This document shows, piece after piece, positions 25,402 through 34,420 of a stretch of 64,000 nt of DNA. Below the pieces are notes generated by a model, which was given only the letters and a program-made list of their open reading frames with translations, was not told the DNA's origin and did not search any database. A program made the position numbers and the translations under genes. Position 1 is the first letter of the stretch, and every line of letters begins with the position of its first letter. Origin of the DNA: AG-339-G14 sp902553315 (GTDB lineage: Bacteria > Pseudomonadota > Gammaproteobacteria > Magnimaribacterales > AG-339-G14); assembly GCA_902553315.1 (NCBI GenBank), contig CACDKN010000002.1, positions 124,001 through 188,000 on the forward strand. Direction: 5' to 3'.

Positions 25402-26829
25402 ATGTTTAAAGAATATAAAGAGTACGACGCATTAGGCCTCTCTGAATTGCTTAAGAAAAAAGAAGTCTCTGCTAAGGAATTATTAGAAGAGGCAATTTTT
25501 TTAACTGAGACATTAGATCCCCTTATAAATGCAGTGCCCCAAAAACACTTTGAGCTTGCTAAGGCTCAAGCTGAAACAGATCTGAAAGGACCTTTCTTCG
25601 GCGTCCCTTTTTTATTAAAAGATTTACATTCTTCTTTAGAAGGCACAATCACTTCTGACGGCTCGAGGTCGAGCGCAAAGAATGTGGCTGATTTCACTGA
25701 TACTTTAACCCAAAGATGTTTGGATTCTGGTTTGGTAATTTTCGGAAAAACTAATTCTCCTGAATTTGGTTTAACAGTCACAACAGAACCGGTGCTATTT
25801 GGTCCTACAAGAAATCCTTGGAATTTAAATCATTCGGCTGGCGGTTCAAGTGGTGGTGCAGCTGCTGCAGTTGCAGCAGGTATTATACCTATGGCTCAAG
25901 CAACTGATGGGGGAGGTTCGATTAGAATACCAGCTTCTTGCTGCGGTTTAGTTGGTTTGAAACCCACTAGAGCAAGAACTCCAAGAGGTCCAAAAGTTTT
26001 TGAAGGATGGGCCGGTCAATCTATTGCTCATTGCGTATCAATATCAGTTAGAGATAGTGCGCTCCTATTGGATGCAACCTCAGGTCCTGAAATTGGTAGT
26101 CCATATCATGCTCCTTATCAAAAAGATTCTTTTCTTTCATCTCTAGAAAAGGATCCAAAAAATCTAAAGATTGCTTATATTGTTCCTGAGAGTATTTCAA
26201 TTGATGCTGAAGTGAAAGACGTAATGACCAAAACCTTTTCTTTATTAGAAAGTCTTGGCCATTCTGTTGAAAGTAAATCAATTGATCTTCCAACCGATGA
26301 AATAATGTCAACCATAGCGGCTGTTATTTCTTCTAGTTTGGCAAACAAGATCGATGAGATGGAAAAACAAATTGGAAAAAACTTAGACAATACGATGCTG
26401 GAAAACGTTACGCTCCAAATGCAAAAAAATGGTAAAGAGGTATTGGCAAAAGATTACATACAGGCTGTTAAGACCAATCATAAAATAGGTTATGAGGTTG
26501 AAAAGATGTTCTTAGATTATGACATCCTGCTCAGCCCGGTTTTGGCTAAGCCCCCGGTTGAGATTGGTAACATAGATTTAAATACCACTGATTTTGTTGA
26601 CTACGCAGAAAAACTTTCTACATATACTCCATTTACAGGTATTTTTAATCAATCTGGTCATCCATCAATTTCTCTTCCTTTATACCGCACGCCTAAAAAT
26701 CTTCCAGTAGGAACAATGCTGACGGCTTCGTTCGGGAATGAAGCGTTGTTGTTCGGTCTAGCTAGACAACTTGAGGTCGCAGAACCATGGGAAGCAGCTA
26801 TAAAGGAGATGAGAACTCAAATCGGATAA
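25402..26829 (+). CDS. Amidase signature family enzyme
   Basis: A 475-residue amidase starting at ATG 25402 (one base after the pyrC-like stop; a TTG at 25390 would add four residues and overlap). The Ser-cisSer-Lys triad elements are in FGVPFLLKDLHSS (Lys), HSAGGSSGGAAAAVAAG (cis-Ser region) and ATDGGGSIRIPASCCGLVG (nucleophile Ser). It hydrolyses an amide of unknown identity; GatA, the related tRNA amidotransferase subunit, needs GatB/C partners that are not present here. Position after dihydroorotase may reflect a pyrimidine or nitrogen-scavenging link, which is speculative. Confidence 0.88.
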   Translation: MFKEYKEYDALGLSELLKKKEVSAKELLEEAIFLTETLDPLINAVPQKHFELAKAQAETDLKGPFFGVPFLLKDLHSSLEGTITSDGSRSSAKNVADFTDTLTQRCLDSGLVIFGKTNSPEFGLTVTTEPVLFGPTRNPWNLNHSAGGSSGGAAAAVAAGIIPMAQATDGGGSIRIPASCCGLVGLKPTRARTPRGPKVFEGWAGQSIAHCVSISVRDSALLLDATSGPEIGSPYHAPYQKDSFLSSLEKDPKNLKIAYIVPESISIDAEVKDVMTKTFSLLESLGHSVESKSIDLPTDEIMSTIAAVISSSLANKIDEMEKQIGKNLDNTMLENVTLQMQKNGKEVLAKDYIQAVKTNHKIGYEVEKMFLDYDILLSPVLAKPPVEIGNIDLNTTDFVDYAEKLSTYTPFTGIFNQSGHPSISLPLYRTPKNLPVGTMLTASFGNEALLFGLARQLEVAEPWEAAIKEMRTQIG

Positions 26830-26994
26830 TTATTCGTTTAAGGATTCACGAGTTTCTTCTTCAAGATTAGCCCTAAAGTCGGATTCCTGAATATACATTC
26901 CTAGCCCAGCGAGCAAGGCAGTAATCAACGCAATAACAACAAAAAAGATGAAAAGATTTTTTGTTATCTGCGAATCGTTAAGATCGTTAGACAT
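26830..26994 (-). CDS. Small single-helix membrane protein (54 aa)
   Basis: An open frame from ATG (26992-26994, minus strand) to TAA encodes 54 residues: a polar N-terminus (MSNDLNDSQITK), one hydrophobic helix (about 14-32) and an acidic tail ending ESDFRANLEEETRESLNE. Its stop abuts the amidase stop tail to tail, and it fills an otherwise empty 180-base gap. No homologue is recognised. The strong hydrophobic core and charged flanks favour a real protein over chance. Confidence 0.5.
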   Translation of the reverse strand: MSNDLNDSQITKNLFIFFVVIALITALLAGLGMYIQESDFRANLEEETRESLNE

Positions 26995-27024
26995 GTATGC
27001 ATTATACTAATTTTGTTGAAAGAA

Positions 27025-28287
27025 ATGAAAAGAGAAAAAAAAATACTAAGTAAAGAAGTTATTTCCTGGGCATTTTATGACTGGGCAAATTCAGCATTTG
27101 CCACAACGGTTATGGCTGGATTTTTTCCTTTATTTTTTAAAAGTTTTTGGGCGAGTAATTTAACTGACGCGGAAAGTACGGGCATGCTTGGGATAGCAAA
27201 TTCTTTGTCTGGATTATTAATTGTTCTGATTGCCCCTTTCTTGGGAGCAGTTGCTGATATCACTTTTAAAAAAAAATATCTGTTAGTTTTTTTTATGATT
27301 ATTGGAACAGGATCAACGGCTTCATTTTTTTTAATTCAACAAGGAGACTGGATCCTTGCGATGAGTGGATATATTTTTGCTTGTATAGGTTTTTCTGGAG
27401 GAAATATTTTTTATGATTCTTTGATTATCAATGTTTCTAGTGAGCAATCAAGAAACAAAGTATCAGCTTTTGGATACGCAATGGGCTACCTTGGTGGAGG
27501 GTTATTATTCGTTTTAAATGTCTTCATGTATTTGCAACCAGCAGTCTTTGGGTTAGCTTCTGAGGTAGATGCAATTTTATTTTCTTTTTTAAGCGTAGCT
27601 GTTTGGTGGTCTTTTTTCACTTTGCCTTTAATAAGATATGTGAAAGAGAAATCAGGCTTGTTTGAAAAAACTTCTTCAATGAATTTAATAAAAAAATCTT
27701 TTTTTAGAGTAGTGCAAACATTTAGAGAAATAAGAGAGTATAAAAATCTTTTTTATTTTTTAATAGCTTACTGGCTTTATATGGATGGGATCGATACTGT
27801 TGTTAGAATGGCACTGGCATTTGGCGCCGACATCGGCTTAGCTACTTCCGAATTGATAGTTGCCCTAATAATTACTCAGTTTGTTGGATTTCCAGCAACT
27901 ATCGGATTTGGGTTTTTGGCAGATAGATACGGGCTCAAGTTATTGCTGTATGTTGGAATTGGGATGTACATATGCATATGTTTTGGAGGCTTAGTTATAT
28001 CCTCTATTTATGGATTTTACATAATGGCTGCAATAATTGGCTTAGTTCAAGGAGGAGTTCAGTCAGTCAGTAGGGCTGTTTTTTCAACAATGATTCCAGA
28101 AGGAAAAGATTCTGAGTTTTTTGGATTTTATAATTTAGTTGGAAAATCAGCAGTCATTTTTGGTCCCGCAATGGTAGGAATCGTAAATTATTTATTCAAT
28201 GATCCTAGAGCAGGAATCATAAGTTTGTTGATTTTATTTATACCAGGATTACTCATGCTAAGAATGGTACAAATTAAAGAGCAATAG
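27025..28287 (+). CDS. MFS transporter, Atg22/UMF1-like
   Basis: A 12-helix major facilitator of about 420 residues. The N-terminal ISWAFYDWANSAFATTV is the signature of the UMF1/Atg22-like family, whose bacterial members are uncharacterised and whose yeast member exports amino acids from the vacuole. ATG 27025 is preferred to TTG 27013. A central cytoplasmic loop separates two six-helix halves. The last 14 bases overlap the convergent GDPD gene. Substrate unknown. Confidence 0.87.
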   Translation: MKREKKILSKEVISWAFYDWANSAFATTVMAGFFPLFFKSFWASNLTDAESTGMLGIANSLSGLLIVLIAPFLGAVADITFKKKYLLVFFMIIGTGSTASFFLIQQGDWILAMSGYIFACIGFSGGNIFYDSLIINVSSEQSRNKVSAFGYAMGYLGGGLLFVLNVFMYLQPAVFGLASEVDAILFSFLSVAVWWSFFTLPLIRYVKEKSGLFEKTSSMNLIKKSFFRVVQTFREIREYKNLFYFLIAYWLYMDGIDTVVRMALAFGADIGLATSELIVALIITQFVGFPATIGFGFLADRYGLKLLLYVGIGMYICICFGGLVISSIYGFYIMAAIIGLVQGGVQSVSRAVFSTMIPEGKDSEFFGFYNLVGKSAVIFGPAMVGIVNYLFNDPRAGIISLLILFIPGLLMLRMVQIKEQ

Positions 28288-29008
28288 AGTTTTCTAAAAG
28301 CACTTCTTTAAGAAGTTCGGGTTCGTCGGTCATTAATCCATCCACTCCTAGATCGATAAATTTTTGCATTTCCTCTCTTTTATTTACCGTCCAGACATGA
28401 ACTTTAAAACCTAATGAATGACTTCTTTGCAAAAGTTTCTTTGTGAAAACTTTTATGCCATTCCAATTTTCTGGTATTTGTATAATTTTCGACCTTTTAT
28501 TTGGGATGTTTAAAAATTTTATTTTTATAATGTCTCTGATTCCCATTGAAGTTAAAACTCTTGAATTAGCTCGTTGAATTTCATCAAGACGGCTGGAATG
28601 AAAAGAACCAATGCAAATTCTATCCTCTGCTTTCATATCTTTTATAATTTTTAAGACTTTTAAACCAATTTTTGAAACCTTAAGATCAATGTTAAAAAAA
28701 TTTGTAGGGAATTCTTCAAGCAATTCATTAAAAGTAGGAGTGTGCCCAGGTTGAAAAAAACTCAGCCGATTCAAGTCTTTATAGTTGATATCTATTAATT
28801 GAATATTATGTCCAGATGTTCTTAAAAGATCAGGATCATGAAAGGTAATTATTTTATCGTCTTTCGTTATCCTTAAATCTGTTTCTAAATAATTGAAACC
28901 AATTTCTTTTGCAGATTTAAAAGCCTCAATTGTGTTTTCTCTGAAGAATTTTGCATTTCCCCTGTGAACAAAGGCTTGAAAATTGCTTGCTAAAAACTCC
29001 CCCATCAT
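28274..29008 (-). CDS. Glycerophosphodiester phosphodiesterase family protein
   Basis: A 244-residue GDPD TIM-barrel enzyme: the catalytic histidine lies in AFVHRGNAKFFRENTIEAF, and ETDLRITKDDKIITFHD holds the metal-binding Glu and Asp and the second His. Later VHVWTVNKREEMQKFIDLGV and DGLMTDEPELL are typical C-terminal motifs. No signal peptide, so it acts in the cytoplasm on glycerophosphodiesters from phospholipid turnover, giving glycerol-3-phosphate. It is divergent from a carboxyltransferase gene with 54 bases between starts. Confidence 0.92.
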   Translation of the reverse strand: MMGEFLASNFQAFVHRGNAKFFRENTIEAFKSAKEIGFNYLETDLRITKDDKIITFHDPDLLRTSGHNIQLIDINYKDLNRLSFFQPGHTPTFNELLEEFPTNFFNIDLKVSKIGLKVLKIIKDMKAEDRICIGSFHSSRLDEIQRANSRVLTSMGIRDIIKIKFLNIPNKRSKIIQIPENWNGIKVFTKKLLQRSHSLGFKVHVWTVNKREEMQKFIDLGVDGLMTDEPELLKEVLLENSIAL

Positions 29009-29062
29009 ATGTGTTATTTCACCAATTTTTAGTTTGGAAATAAGGTAATATTTTAATTATAA

Positions 29063-30433
29063 ATGATCAATCCAGTTTCCAGTAAATTAGGTATCACAGA
29101 AGTCGTCCTTAGAGATGGAAACCAATCTCTCCTTGCAACGCGCATAAAAACTGAAGATTTACTTCCAATTGCAAATGCCTTGGATGAGATAGGCTATTGG
29201 TCGATAGAATCATGGGGCGGAGCTACTTTTGACAGTTGTTTGAGATATCTTAATGAAAACCCATGGGAAAGGCTTCGTCTTTTTAAAGCCGCAATGCCAA
29301 AAACAAAGCAACAAATGTTATTGAGAGGCCAAAATCTTTTAGGTTACAAGCATTATCCTGATTCTGTAGTTTCAAAATTCATTAACAAGTCGTCTGAAAA
29401 CGGTATTGATGTATTTAGGATATTTGATGCTTTAAATGATATTGAAAACTTAAAATTTTCTATCAAACAAGTGAAGGAAAATTCTAAACACGTCCAAGCT
29501 GCAATGGCTTATACAGTAAGTCCAATCCATGATATTGATTATTGGGTCGATTTGGCAAAACGCATGGAAGATTTAGGAGTTGATTCTATAGCTATTAAGG
29601 ACATGGCCGGCATATTAAAGCCTTATGTTGCCTTTGAACTGGTTTCTAAATTAAAAGGAATCCTTTCTGTACCACTGCACTTGCAAACACATGCTACTGC
29701 GGGTCTATCTACGGCAACCAATTTGAAAGCAATAGAAGCTGGCATAGACAACATCGATACATCTATTTCTTCCATGAGTATGACTTATGGACATTCTCCG
29801 ACCGAGAGTATCGTAGCAAGCTTGGAAGATCTTCCTAGAACAACGAACTTAGATCTGAAAAAATTTAAAAAGATTTCAAACTATTTTAAAACAATTAGAA
29901 AGAAGTATTCTCAGTACGAGGGTAGCTTGAAAGGTGCAGATACACAAATGCTTGTTAGTCAGGTTCCGGGGGGAATGCTTTCTAACCTAGAGTCTCAATT
30001 AAAGGATTTAAATAAATCAGATCTCTTAGAAGAAGTAATTAAGGAGATTCCAAAAGTTAGAGAAGATTTTGGCTTTCCTCCACTAGTGACACCAGTTTCT
30101 CAAATTGTTGGCGCGCAAGCCTTGATGAATGTATCTGAAAATAAACCTTATGAAACTTTATCTAATGAAACCATAAATTTATTGACAGGGCATTATGGCA
30201 GAGTTCCAGGCAATGTTAACAAAGAGATTTTAAAAAAGGCTGAAACTGAACAAGATTCAAATAGCCAAAGATCCGCAGATTTTATTCATGATGATTATGA
30301 GGAAAGAAAAAAGGATTTAAAGAATTTTTGTGAGCAAAATAAATTAAACGATTTCAGTTTGAACGAGGAAATTTTGCTGTGTTTTATTCAATTTCCTTAC
30401 AGCACAACTGACTATTTAAAGAGTATTGAATAA
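29063..30433 (+). CDS. Biotin-dependent carboxyltransferase subunit (PycB/OadA-like), no biotin domain
   Basis: A 456-residue HMGL-fold carboxyltransferase. VVLRDGNQSLLATR (D18 region), GGATFDSCLRYLNENPWERL, LRGQNLLGYKHYPD, AIKDMAGIL (carbamylated-Lys/metal region) and QTHATAGLS are the standard motifs of the carboxyltransferase domain of pyruvate carboxylase, oxaloacetate decarboxylase alpha and transcarboxylase 5S. Full PycB/OadA chains are about 570-600 residues because of a C-terminal biotinyl domain with an MKM motif; this one ends before it, with the stop followed at once by an intrinsic terminator. A biotin carrier must act in trans if it is active. Reaction direction cannot be told. 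Confidence 0.88.
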   Translation: MINPVSSKLGITEVVLRDGNQSLLATRIKTEDLLPIANALDEIGYWSIESWGGATFDSCLRYLNENPWERLRLFKAAMPKTKQQMLLRGQNLLGYKHYPDSVVSKFINKSSENGIDVFRIFDALNDIENLKFSIKQVKENSKHVQAAMAYTVSPIHDIDYWVDLAKRMEDLGVDSIAIKDMAGILKPYVAFELVSKLKGILSVPLHLQTHATAGLSTATNLKAIEAGIDNIDTSISSMSMTYGHSPTESIVASLEDLPRTTNLDLKKFKKISNYFKTIRKKYSQYEGSLKGADTQMLVSQVPGGMLSNLESQLKDLNKSDLLEEVIKEIPKVREDFGFPPLVTPVSQIVGAQALMNVSENKPYETLSNETINLLTGHYGRVPGNVNKEILKKAETEQDSNSQRSADFIHDDYEERKKDLKNFCEQNKLNDFSLNEEILLCFIQFPYSTTDYLKSIE

Positions 30434-30466
30434 AAAAAAGCCTCTCAAGAGAGAGGCTTTTTTTTT
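30432..30466. terminator. Bidirectional intrinsic terminator between pycB-like and TorF-like genes
   Basis: AAAAAAGCCTCTC and GAGAGGCTTTTTT form a perfect stem around loop AAGA, flanked by A and T runs. It can stop transcripts from both convergent genes. Confidence 0.93.
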
Positions 30467-30476
30467 GGAAAGTTTT

Positions 30477-31085
30477 TTACATTCCAATGGAAACTACAAA
30501 TGCATCTTGATCAGTTCCGGCTGTATCGCCTTCATAATCTGTGTATGCAAGTGATAATTCAAAGTCCCCGACTGGTATTGCGTATCCAATTACGTAGTTA
30601 GTTCCAGAATCTTCATAGTCTCCGTAAGAGAGGCCAATTGATCCAGGTCCTGCATCTATGCCGTAAGAGATTTCAGCGTAATCACCGAATTCGTCTCCAG
30701 CTGCGTAAAAGATACCAACACCCATGACATCAAGTCCTAGGTAAGTTTCTGAGAAGTCGCCTGAAGAACCAGGATAAGTAACTTCAATAAAACCAACGTC
30801 GTAACCAATGTCACCGATAGATCCAGCATAACCACCGTAGTAGTCAAGTTCTAGAGCTCCAGTATCACCGAAGTTAGCTGATCCAGCCCAAGTTCCAAGA
30901 TAGAAACCAGAGTCAGTCTCTAAATCAAGACCACCGGATACAGATACTTCACCATTGTTTTGAGTCATTCCACGCCAGATATAATCTGAAGTAAGACCCA
31001 TGTTTCCAGAGACTGAAACCGCACTAGCAATTCCAGAAGAAACGATGAGCACTAAACTAATGACTAGTGTTTTAAGTTTATTCAT
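30477..31085 (-). CDS. TorF-family putative outer membrane porin (TIGR02001-type)
   Basis: A 202-residue exported protein. The signal peptide is MNKLKTLVISLVLIVSSGIASA, followed by alternating beta-strand patterns and the family opening GNMGLTSDYIWRGMTQNNG; it ends in IGM. The sequence is rich in Gly, Asp and Tyr, as expected for a small beta-barrel. Family members are often found beside glnK-amtB in gammaproteobacteria; here they are about 26 kb apart. The 214 bases upstream hold TGCAC-type repeats that resemble NtrC half-sites. Function is not established. Confidence 0.88.
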   Translation of the reverse strand: MNKLKTLVISLVLIVSSGIASAVSVSGNMGLTSDYIWRGMTQNNGEVSVSGGLDLETDSGFYLGTWAGSANFGDTGALELDYYGGYAGSIGDIGYDVGFIEVTYPGSSGDFSETYLGLDVMGVGIFYAAGDEFGDYAEISYGIDAGPGSIGLSYGDYEDSGTNYVIGYAIPVGDFELSLAYTDYEGDTAGTDQDAFVVSIGM

Positions 31086-31221
31086 ATCATCTCCATTTAT
31101 AAATTTATAAACTGCGGCAATTATATACTTTTACAAGATGTTCTAGGCAATATTTAAAAAACCCCATATATGTATTTTTTGCTCTTTTCAAGCACAAAAT
31201 ATAGGTTTTTTGTCGTTTAAG

Positions 31222-31250
31222 GGTTCATTTTGGTGCAAAAAAGTGCACTA
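31222..31250 (-). promoter_or_regulatory. Possible NtrC-like sites upstream of the TorF-like gene
   Basis: On the minus strand this stretch reads TAGTGCACTTTTTTGCACC followed by AAAATGAACC. It holds the palindrome AGTGCACT and a second TGCACC half-site with an AAAAT spacer, like the left half of NtrC boxes (TGCAC-N-GGTGCA); the right half is weak. I see no clear sigma-54 -24/-12 element downstream. Distance to the start codon is about 140 bases. Confidence 0.3.
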
Positions 31251-31299
31251 AAAAATAAAAAAATTGTATTTTTTTAGGTTTAAAGTTTTAATTAGTTCC

Positions 31300-32283
31300 A
31301 TGAAATTTAACGCATTAGTTTCTTCTGAGTCTGATAAAAAGTTTTCTCTTGTAATAAAAGAAAGAGATCTTGAAGAACTTCCTGAAGGGGAAATACTTAT
31401 AAGAGTAAATTTCTCTTCCCTAAATTACAAAGACGCGCTTTCAGCTACAGGCAATAAAGGCGTCACGAGAAACTATCCCCATACCCCAGGAATTGATGTT
31501 GCTGGAATTGTAAAATCATCTTCTGTTGCAGAATTTTCAGAGGGAGAAGAAGTTATAGTCACAGGATATGATTTAGGAATGAACACCGCGGGAGGGTTTG
31601 CAGAATTTGTAAGAGTTCCGAAAGAATGGGTAATAAAAAAACCAGAGAGCCTAACATTGTCAGAATCTATGGCTTTAGGAACCGCAGGACTTACAGCTGG
31701 ATTATGTGTAAGAAGACTTATTAATCATGGTATTACTCCAGAGATGGGAAAATTATTTGTAACTGGTGCAACAGGAGGGGTTGGCATCATTTCTCTAATG
31801 CTTTTATCAAAATTAGGTTATGAAGTTTCTGCCATTACCGGAAAAAAAGAATCCGAACAAATGTTAAAAAGTTATGGAGCAAAAGAAATAATGATGCGAG
31901 ATCAATTTGATGAGCCTTTAAAATCTCCTTTGCAAAAGTCAATTTTTATTGGGGGCGTAGACGCTGTCGGAGGAAAGGTACTTTCAAACCTTCTTACCCT
32001 TACCGGGCAAAGAGCTGCTATAGCTTGTTGCGGCATGGTGAATGGAGCAGAACTTAATACAAGCATTTTCCCCTTCATTTTGAGAGGAGTTACTTTGTTT
32101 GGAGTAGATTCAGCGGAGACAGAAATTGAGGTCAAAGAAGAAATCTGGAACAACTTTGCCACTACATGGAAACTTAAAAATTTAGAAGACGAAATAAAAG
32201 AAATAAGCTTATCGGAATTACCTTCAGAAATTGATACCATACTTAAAGGAAAACAAATTGGCAGAGTCAGAGTAAAAATCTAG
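31300..32283 (+). CDS. acuI: Acrylyl-CoA reductase AcuI/YhdH-type oxidoreductase
   Basis: A 327-residue medium-chain dehydrogenase/reductase starting at ATG 31300 (MKFNALV); an earlier in-frame TTG at 31264 adds only an implausible tail. NYKDALSATGNKGVTRNYPHTPGIDVAG and the NADPH loop VTGATGGVGIISLMLLSKLGYE match E. coli YhdH and Rhodobacter/Ruegeria AcuI, which reduce toxic acryloyl-CoA to propionyl-CoA. In marine bacteria this detoxifies acrylate from DMSP breakdown, so that is a reasonable but unproven role here. No catalytic zinc motif is present, as in this subfamily. A small membrane protein follows two bases later. Confidence 0.85.
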   Translation: MKFNALVSSESDKKFSLVIKERDLEELPEGEILIRVNFSSLNYKDALSATGNKGVTRNYPHTPGIDVAGIVKSSSVAEFSEGEEVIVTGYDLGMNTAGGFAEFVRVPKEWVIKKPESLTLSESMALGTAGLTAGLCVRRLINHGITPEMGKLFVTGATGGVGIISLMLLSKLGYEVSAITGKKESEQMLKSYGAKEIMMRDQFDEPLKSPLQKSIFIGGVDAVGGKVLSNLLTLTGQRAAIACCGMVNGAELNTSIFPFILRGVTLFGVDSAETEIEVKEEIWNNFATTWKLKNLEDEIKEISLSELPSEIDTILKGKQIGRVRVKI

Positions 32284-32285
32284 CA

Positions 32286-32414
32286 ATGGAACAAAAAGAA
32301 AATAAGTTTAATGAAAAAATAGCTGACTCGGACAGTAAAGCCGATGCAGTAGTTGCTGTCGCTGCAATAATTATTGTCACTGCTATAATAGTTTTTTGGG
32401 TTTCAACTCAATAA
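32286..32414 (+). CDS. Small single-helix membrane protein (42 aa)
   Basis: An open frame from ATG to TAA encodes 42 residues: a charged N-terminus (MEQKENKFNEKIADSDSK) and a C-terminal hydrophobic helix (about 20-40, AVVAVAAIIIVTAIIVFW). It fits exactly between the acuI stop (two bases) and the next gene (six bases), which supports a real co-transcribed gene. No family is recognised. Confidence 0.55.
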   Translation: MEQKENKFNEKIADSDSKADAVVAVAAIIIVTAIIVFWVSTQ

Positions 32415-32420
32415 TCATTC

Positions 32421-33380
32421 ATGACTAAAGCTTCTGATTTAAAAAAACAACTGAGATTGCCTGTAATAGGAGCGCCTCTCTTTACTGTTTCTTATCCAGA
32501 ACTAGTCATTGCTCAATGCAAAGCTGGCGTAGTTGGATCTTTTCCAGCCTTAAATGCTAGACCCCAAGAAGAGCTCGAAGTTTGGATTAATAAAATTTCT
32601 GAAGAACTTAAAAAATATCAAGATGAAAATCCCGACAAGAAAGTAGCTCCTTTTGCAGTGAATCAAATTTGTCATCATTCCAATGATCGGCTCCAACATG
32701 ATGTTGATATTTGCGTGAAACATGAAGTTCCACTCATCATTACAAGCCTTAGGGCTCCAAAGTTTGTTACCGAAGCCGTTCACAGTTATGGAGGGATTGT
32801 CATGCATGACGTAATTAATATTAGGCATGCAAAGAAAGCGATTGAGGAAGGTGCTGACGGATTAATTTTAGTATGTGCAGGAGCCGGAGGTCACGCCGGC
32901 ACCTTAAGTCCTTTTGCTTTGGTTAGAGAAGTAAGAGATTTTTTTGATGGCCCAATTGCTCTTTCTGGAAGTATTTCGGAAGGCTCTTCGATTTTATCTG
33001 CGCTAGCTTTAGGTGCTGACTTCGCCTATGTAGGAACAAAATTCATAGCAACTTCTGAAGCTAATGCATCGCCTGGCTATAAACAAATGATTGTCGACAG
33101 TAAAGCTGATGACATAATGTACAGTGCGACTTTTACAGGGGTTCACGGAAATTATCTTAGACCGAGTGTTGAAGCTGCTGGCTTAAATCCTGAAGAGCAT
33201 ATGTCGGGAAGTAAAGATTCAATGAATTTTGGATCTTCTGCAACTAAAGCTTGGAAAGATATTTGGGGTTCTGGACAAGGAATTGGAAATATTAATCAAG
33301 TTAAATCGGTCGGCGATGTAGTTGATGATTTAGAGCAAGAATACAACGCTGCTAAAACTAGATTATCAAAAGTTGGTTAA
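32421..33380 (+). CDS. Nitronate monooxygenase family (NPD/2-nitropropane dioxygenase) flavoprotein
   Basis: A 319-residue FMN TIM-barrel protein. Family motifs: LRLPVIGAPLFTVSYPELV at the N-terminus, GVVGSFPALNARP, the phosphate-binding GADGLILVCAGAGGHAG, and GAD-FAYVGTKFIATSEAN. These enzymes oxidise nitronates such as propionate-3-nitronate; some family members are enoyl reductases. It is the third gene of a run with acuI and the 42-residue membrane protein. Confidence 0.87.
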   Translation: MTKASDLKKQLRLPVIGAPLFTVSYPELVIAQCKAGVVGSFPALNARPQEELEVWINKISEELKKYQDENPDKKVAPFAVNQICHHSNDRLQHDVDICVKHEVPLIITSLRAPKFVTEAVHSYGGIVMHDVINIRHAKKAIEEGADGLILVCAGAGGHAGTLSPFALVREVRDFFDGPIALSGSISEGSSILSALALGADFAYVGTKFIATSEANASPGYKQMIVDSKADDIMYSATFTGVHGNYLRPSVEAAGLNPEEHMSGSKDSMNFGSSATKAWKDIWGSGQGIGNINQVKSVGDVVDDLEQEYNAAKTRLSKVG

Positions 33381-33390
33381 CTAAATCTTC

Positions 33391-34314
33391 TCAGGACTCT
33401 TCTAAAAACTTTTGCGCATCTAATGCTGCCATGCAACCAAATCCAGCGGAAGTTATAGCTTGTCGATACACCGAATCTGCAACATCGCCTGCCGCGAAAA
33501 CTCCGTCTACGCTCGTTTGAGTTACATTTCCGCTCAACCCACTATTAATCGAGATGTAACCATTTTTCATATCTAACTGATCAATGAACATGTCTGTATT
33601 TGGTTTATGGCCAATCGCAATGAAAACTCCTTCTAAATCTAGTGTTTTTCCGGAATCTAAAATTATTTTACTTACCAACTCGTCGCCAACCACCTCTTGA
33701 AGTTGTGAGTTCCAATGAATTTCGATTTTCTTATCTTTTTCTTTATCAAAAATTCTATCTTGTAAGATTTTTTCAGCTCTAAGACTGTCTCTTCTATGAA
33801 TCAGATGAACTTTTGAACAAATATTGCTTAAATAAAGCGCTTCTTCCGCCGCTGTGTTTCCCCCGCCAATTACTGCCACTTCTTTGTCTTTGTAAAAAAA
33901 GCCATCACAAGTCGCGCAAGCGCTTACACCTCTACCTAAAAATTTTTCTTCAGATTCAATTCCTAAATACTGGGCGGAAGCTCCAGTTGCAATAATTAAA
34001 GATTCAGCCAGATAAGTATCATTCCCTTTTAACTCGATTGGTTTATCTTTTACATTCACCTCCTCGATATGATCATTTATAATTTTGACATCAAACTTTT
34101 CGGCATGATTTTTCATTCTTTCCATCAAATCAGGCCCTTGTAAATCATCATGATCGCCTGGCCAATTTTCAACATCTGTTGTAGTAGTGAGTTGACCACC
34201 GATTTCCAGACCAGTTATAAGAATAGGATCTAATCCTGCGCGAGCGGCGTAAATGCCAGCGCTGTATCCAGCAGGTCCTGAACCCAAGATAATTAATTTA
34301 CTTAATTCGCTCAA
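33391..34314 (-). CDS. trxB: Thioredoxin-disulfide reductase
   Basis: A 307-residue FAD/NADPH enzyme read from TTG 34314 (MSELSKLIILGSGPAGYSAG); the frame extends 22 residues upstream to another TTG, but this start aligns with E. coli TrxB. The dinucleotide motif is GSGPAG, the redox-active pair is C133/C136 in SACATCDGFF, and the NADPH motif is IGGGNTAAEE. C-terminal GVFAAGDVAD closes the FAD site. It reduces thioredoxin in the cytoplasm. It is divergent from ftsK with about 105 bases between starts. Confidence 0.95.
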   Translation of the reverse strand: MSELSKLIILGSGPAGYSAGIYAARAGLDPILITGLEIGGQLTTTTDVENWPGDHDDLQGPDLMERMKNHAEKFDVKIINDHIEEVNVKDKPIELKGNDTYLAESLIIATGASAQYLGIESEEKFLGRGVSACATCDGFFYKDKEVAVIGGGNTAAEEALYLSNICSKVHLIHRRDSLRAEKILQDRIFDKEKDKKIEIHWNSQLQEVVGDELVSKIILDSGKTLDLEGVFIAIGHKPNTDMFIDQLDMKNGYISINSGLSGNVTQTSVDGVFAAGDVADSVYRQAITSAGFGCMAALDAQKFLEES

Positions 34315-34420
34315 AGTAGTCTTGATTTTTTCACATTTTAAAGTAAATGAAGTGAAAGAGACAGTCGCTTTCAAAGCCAACTGTCATTAACTCAGAAGGG
34401 AAGATATAATAATATTTTAT

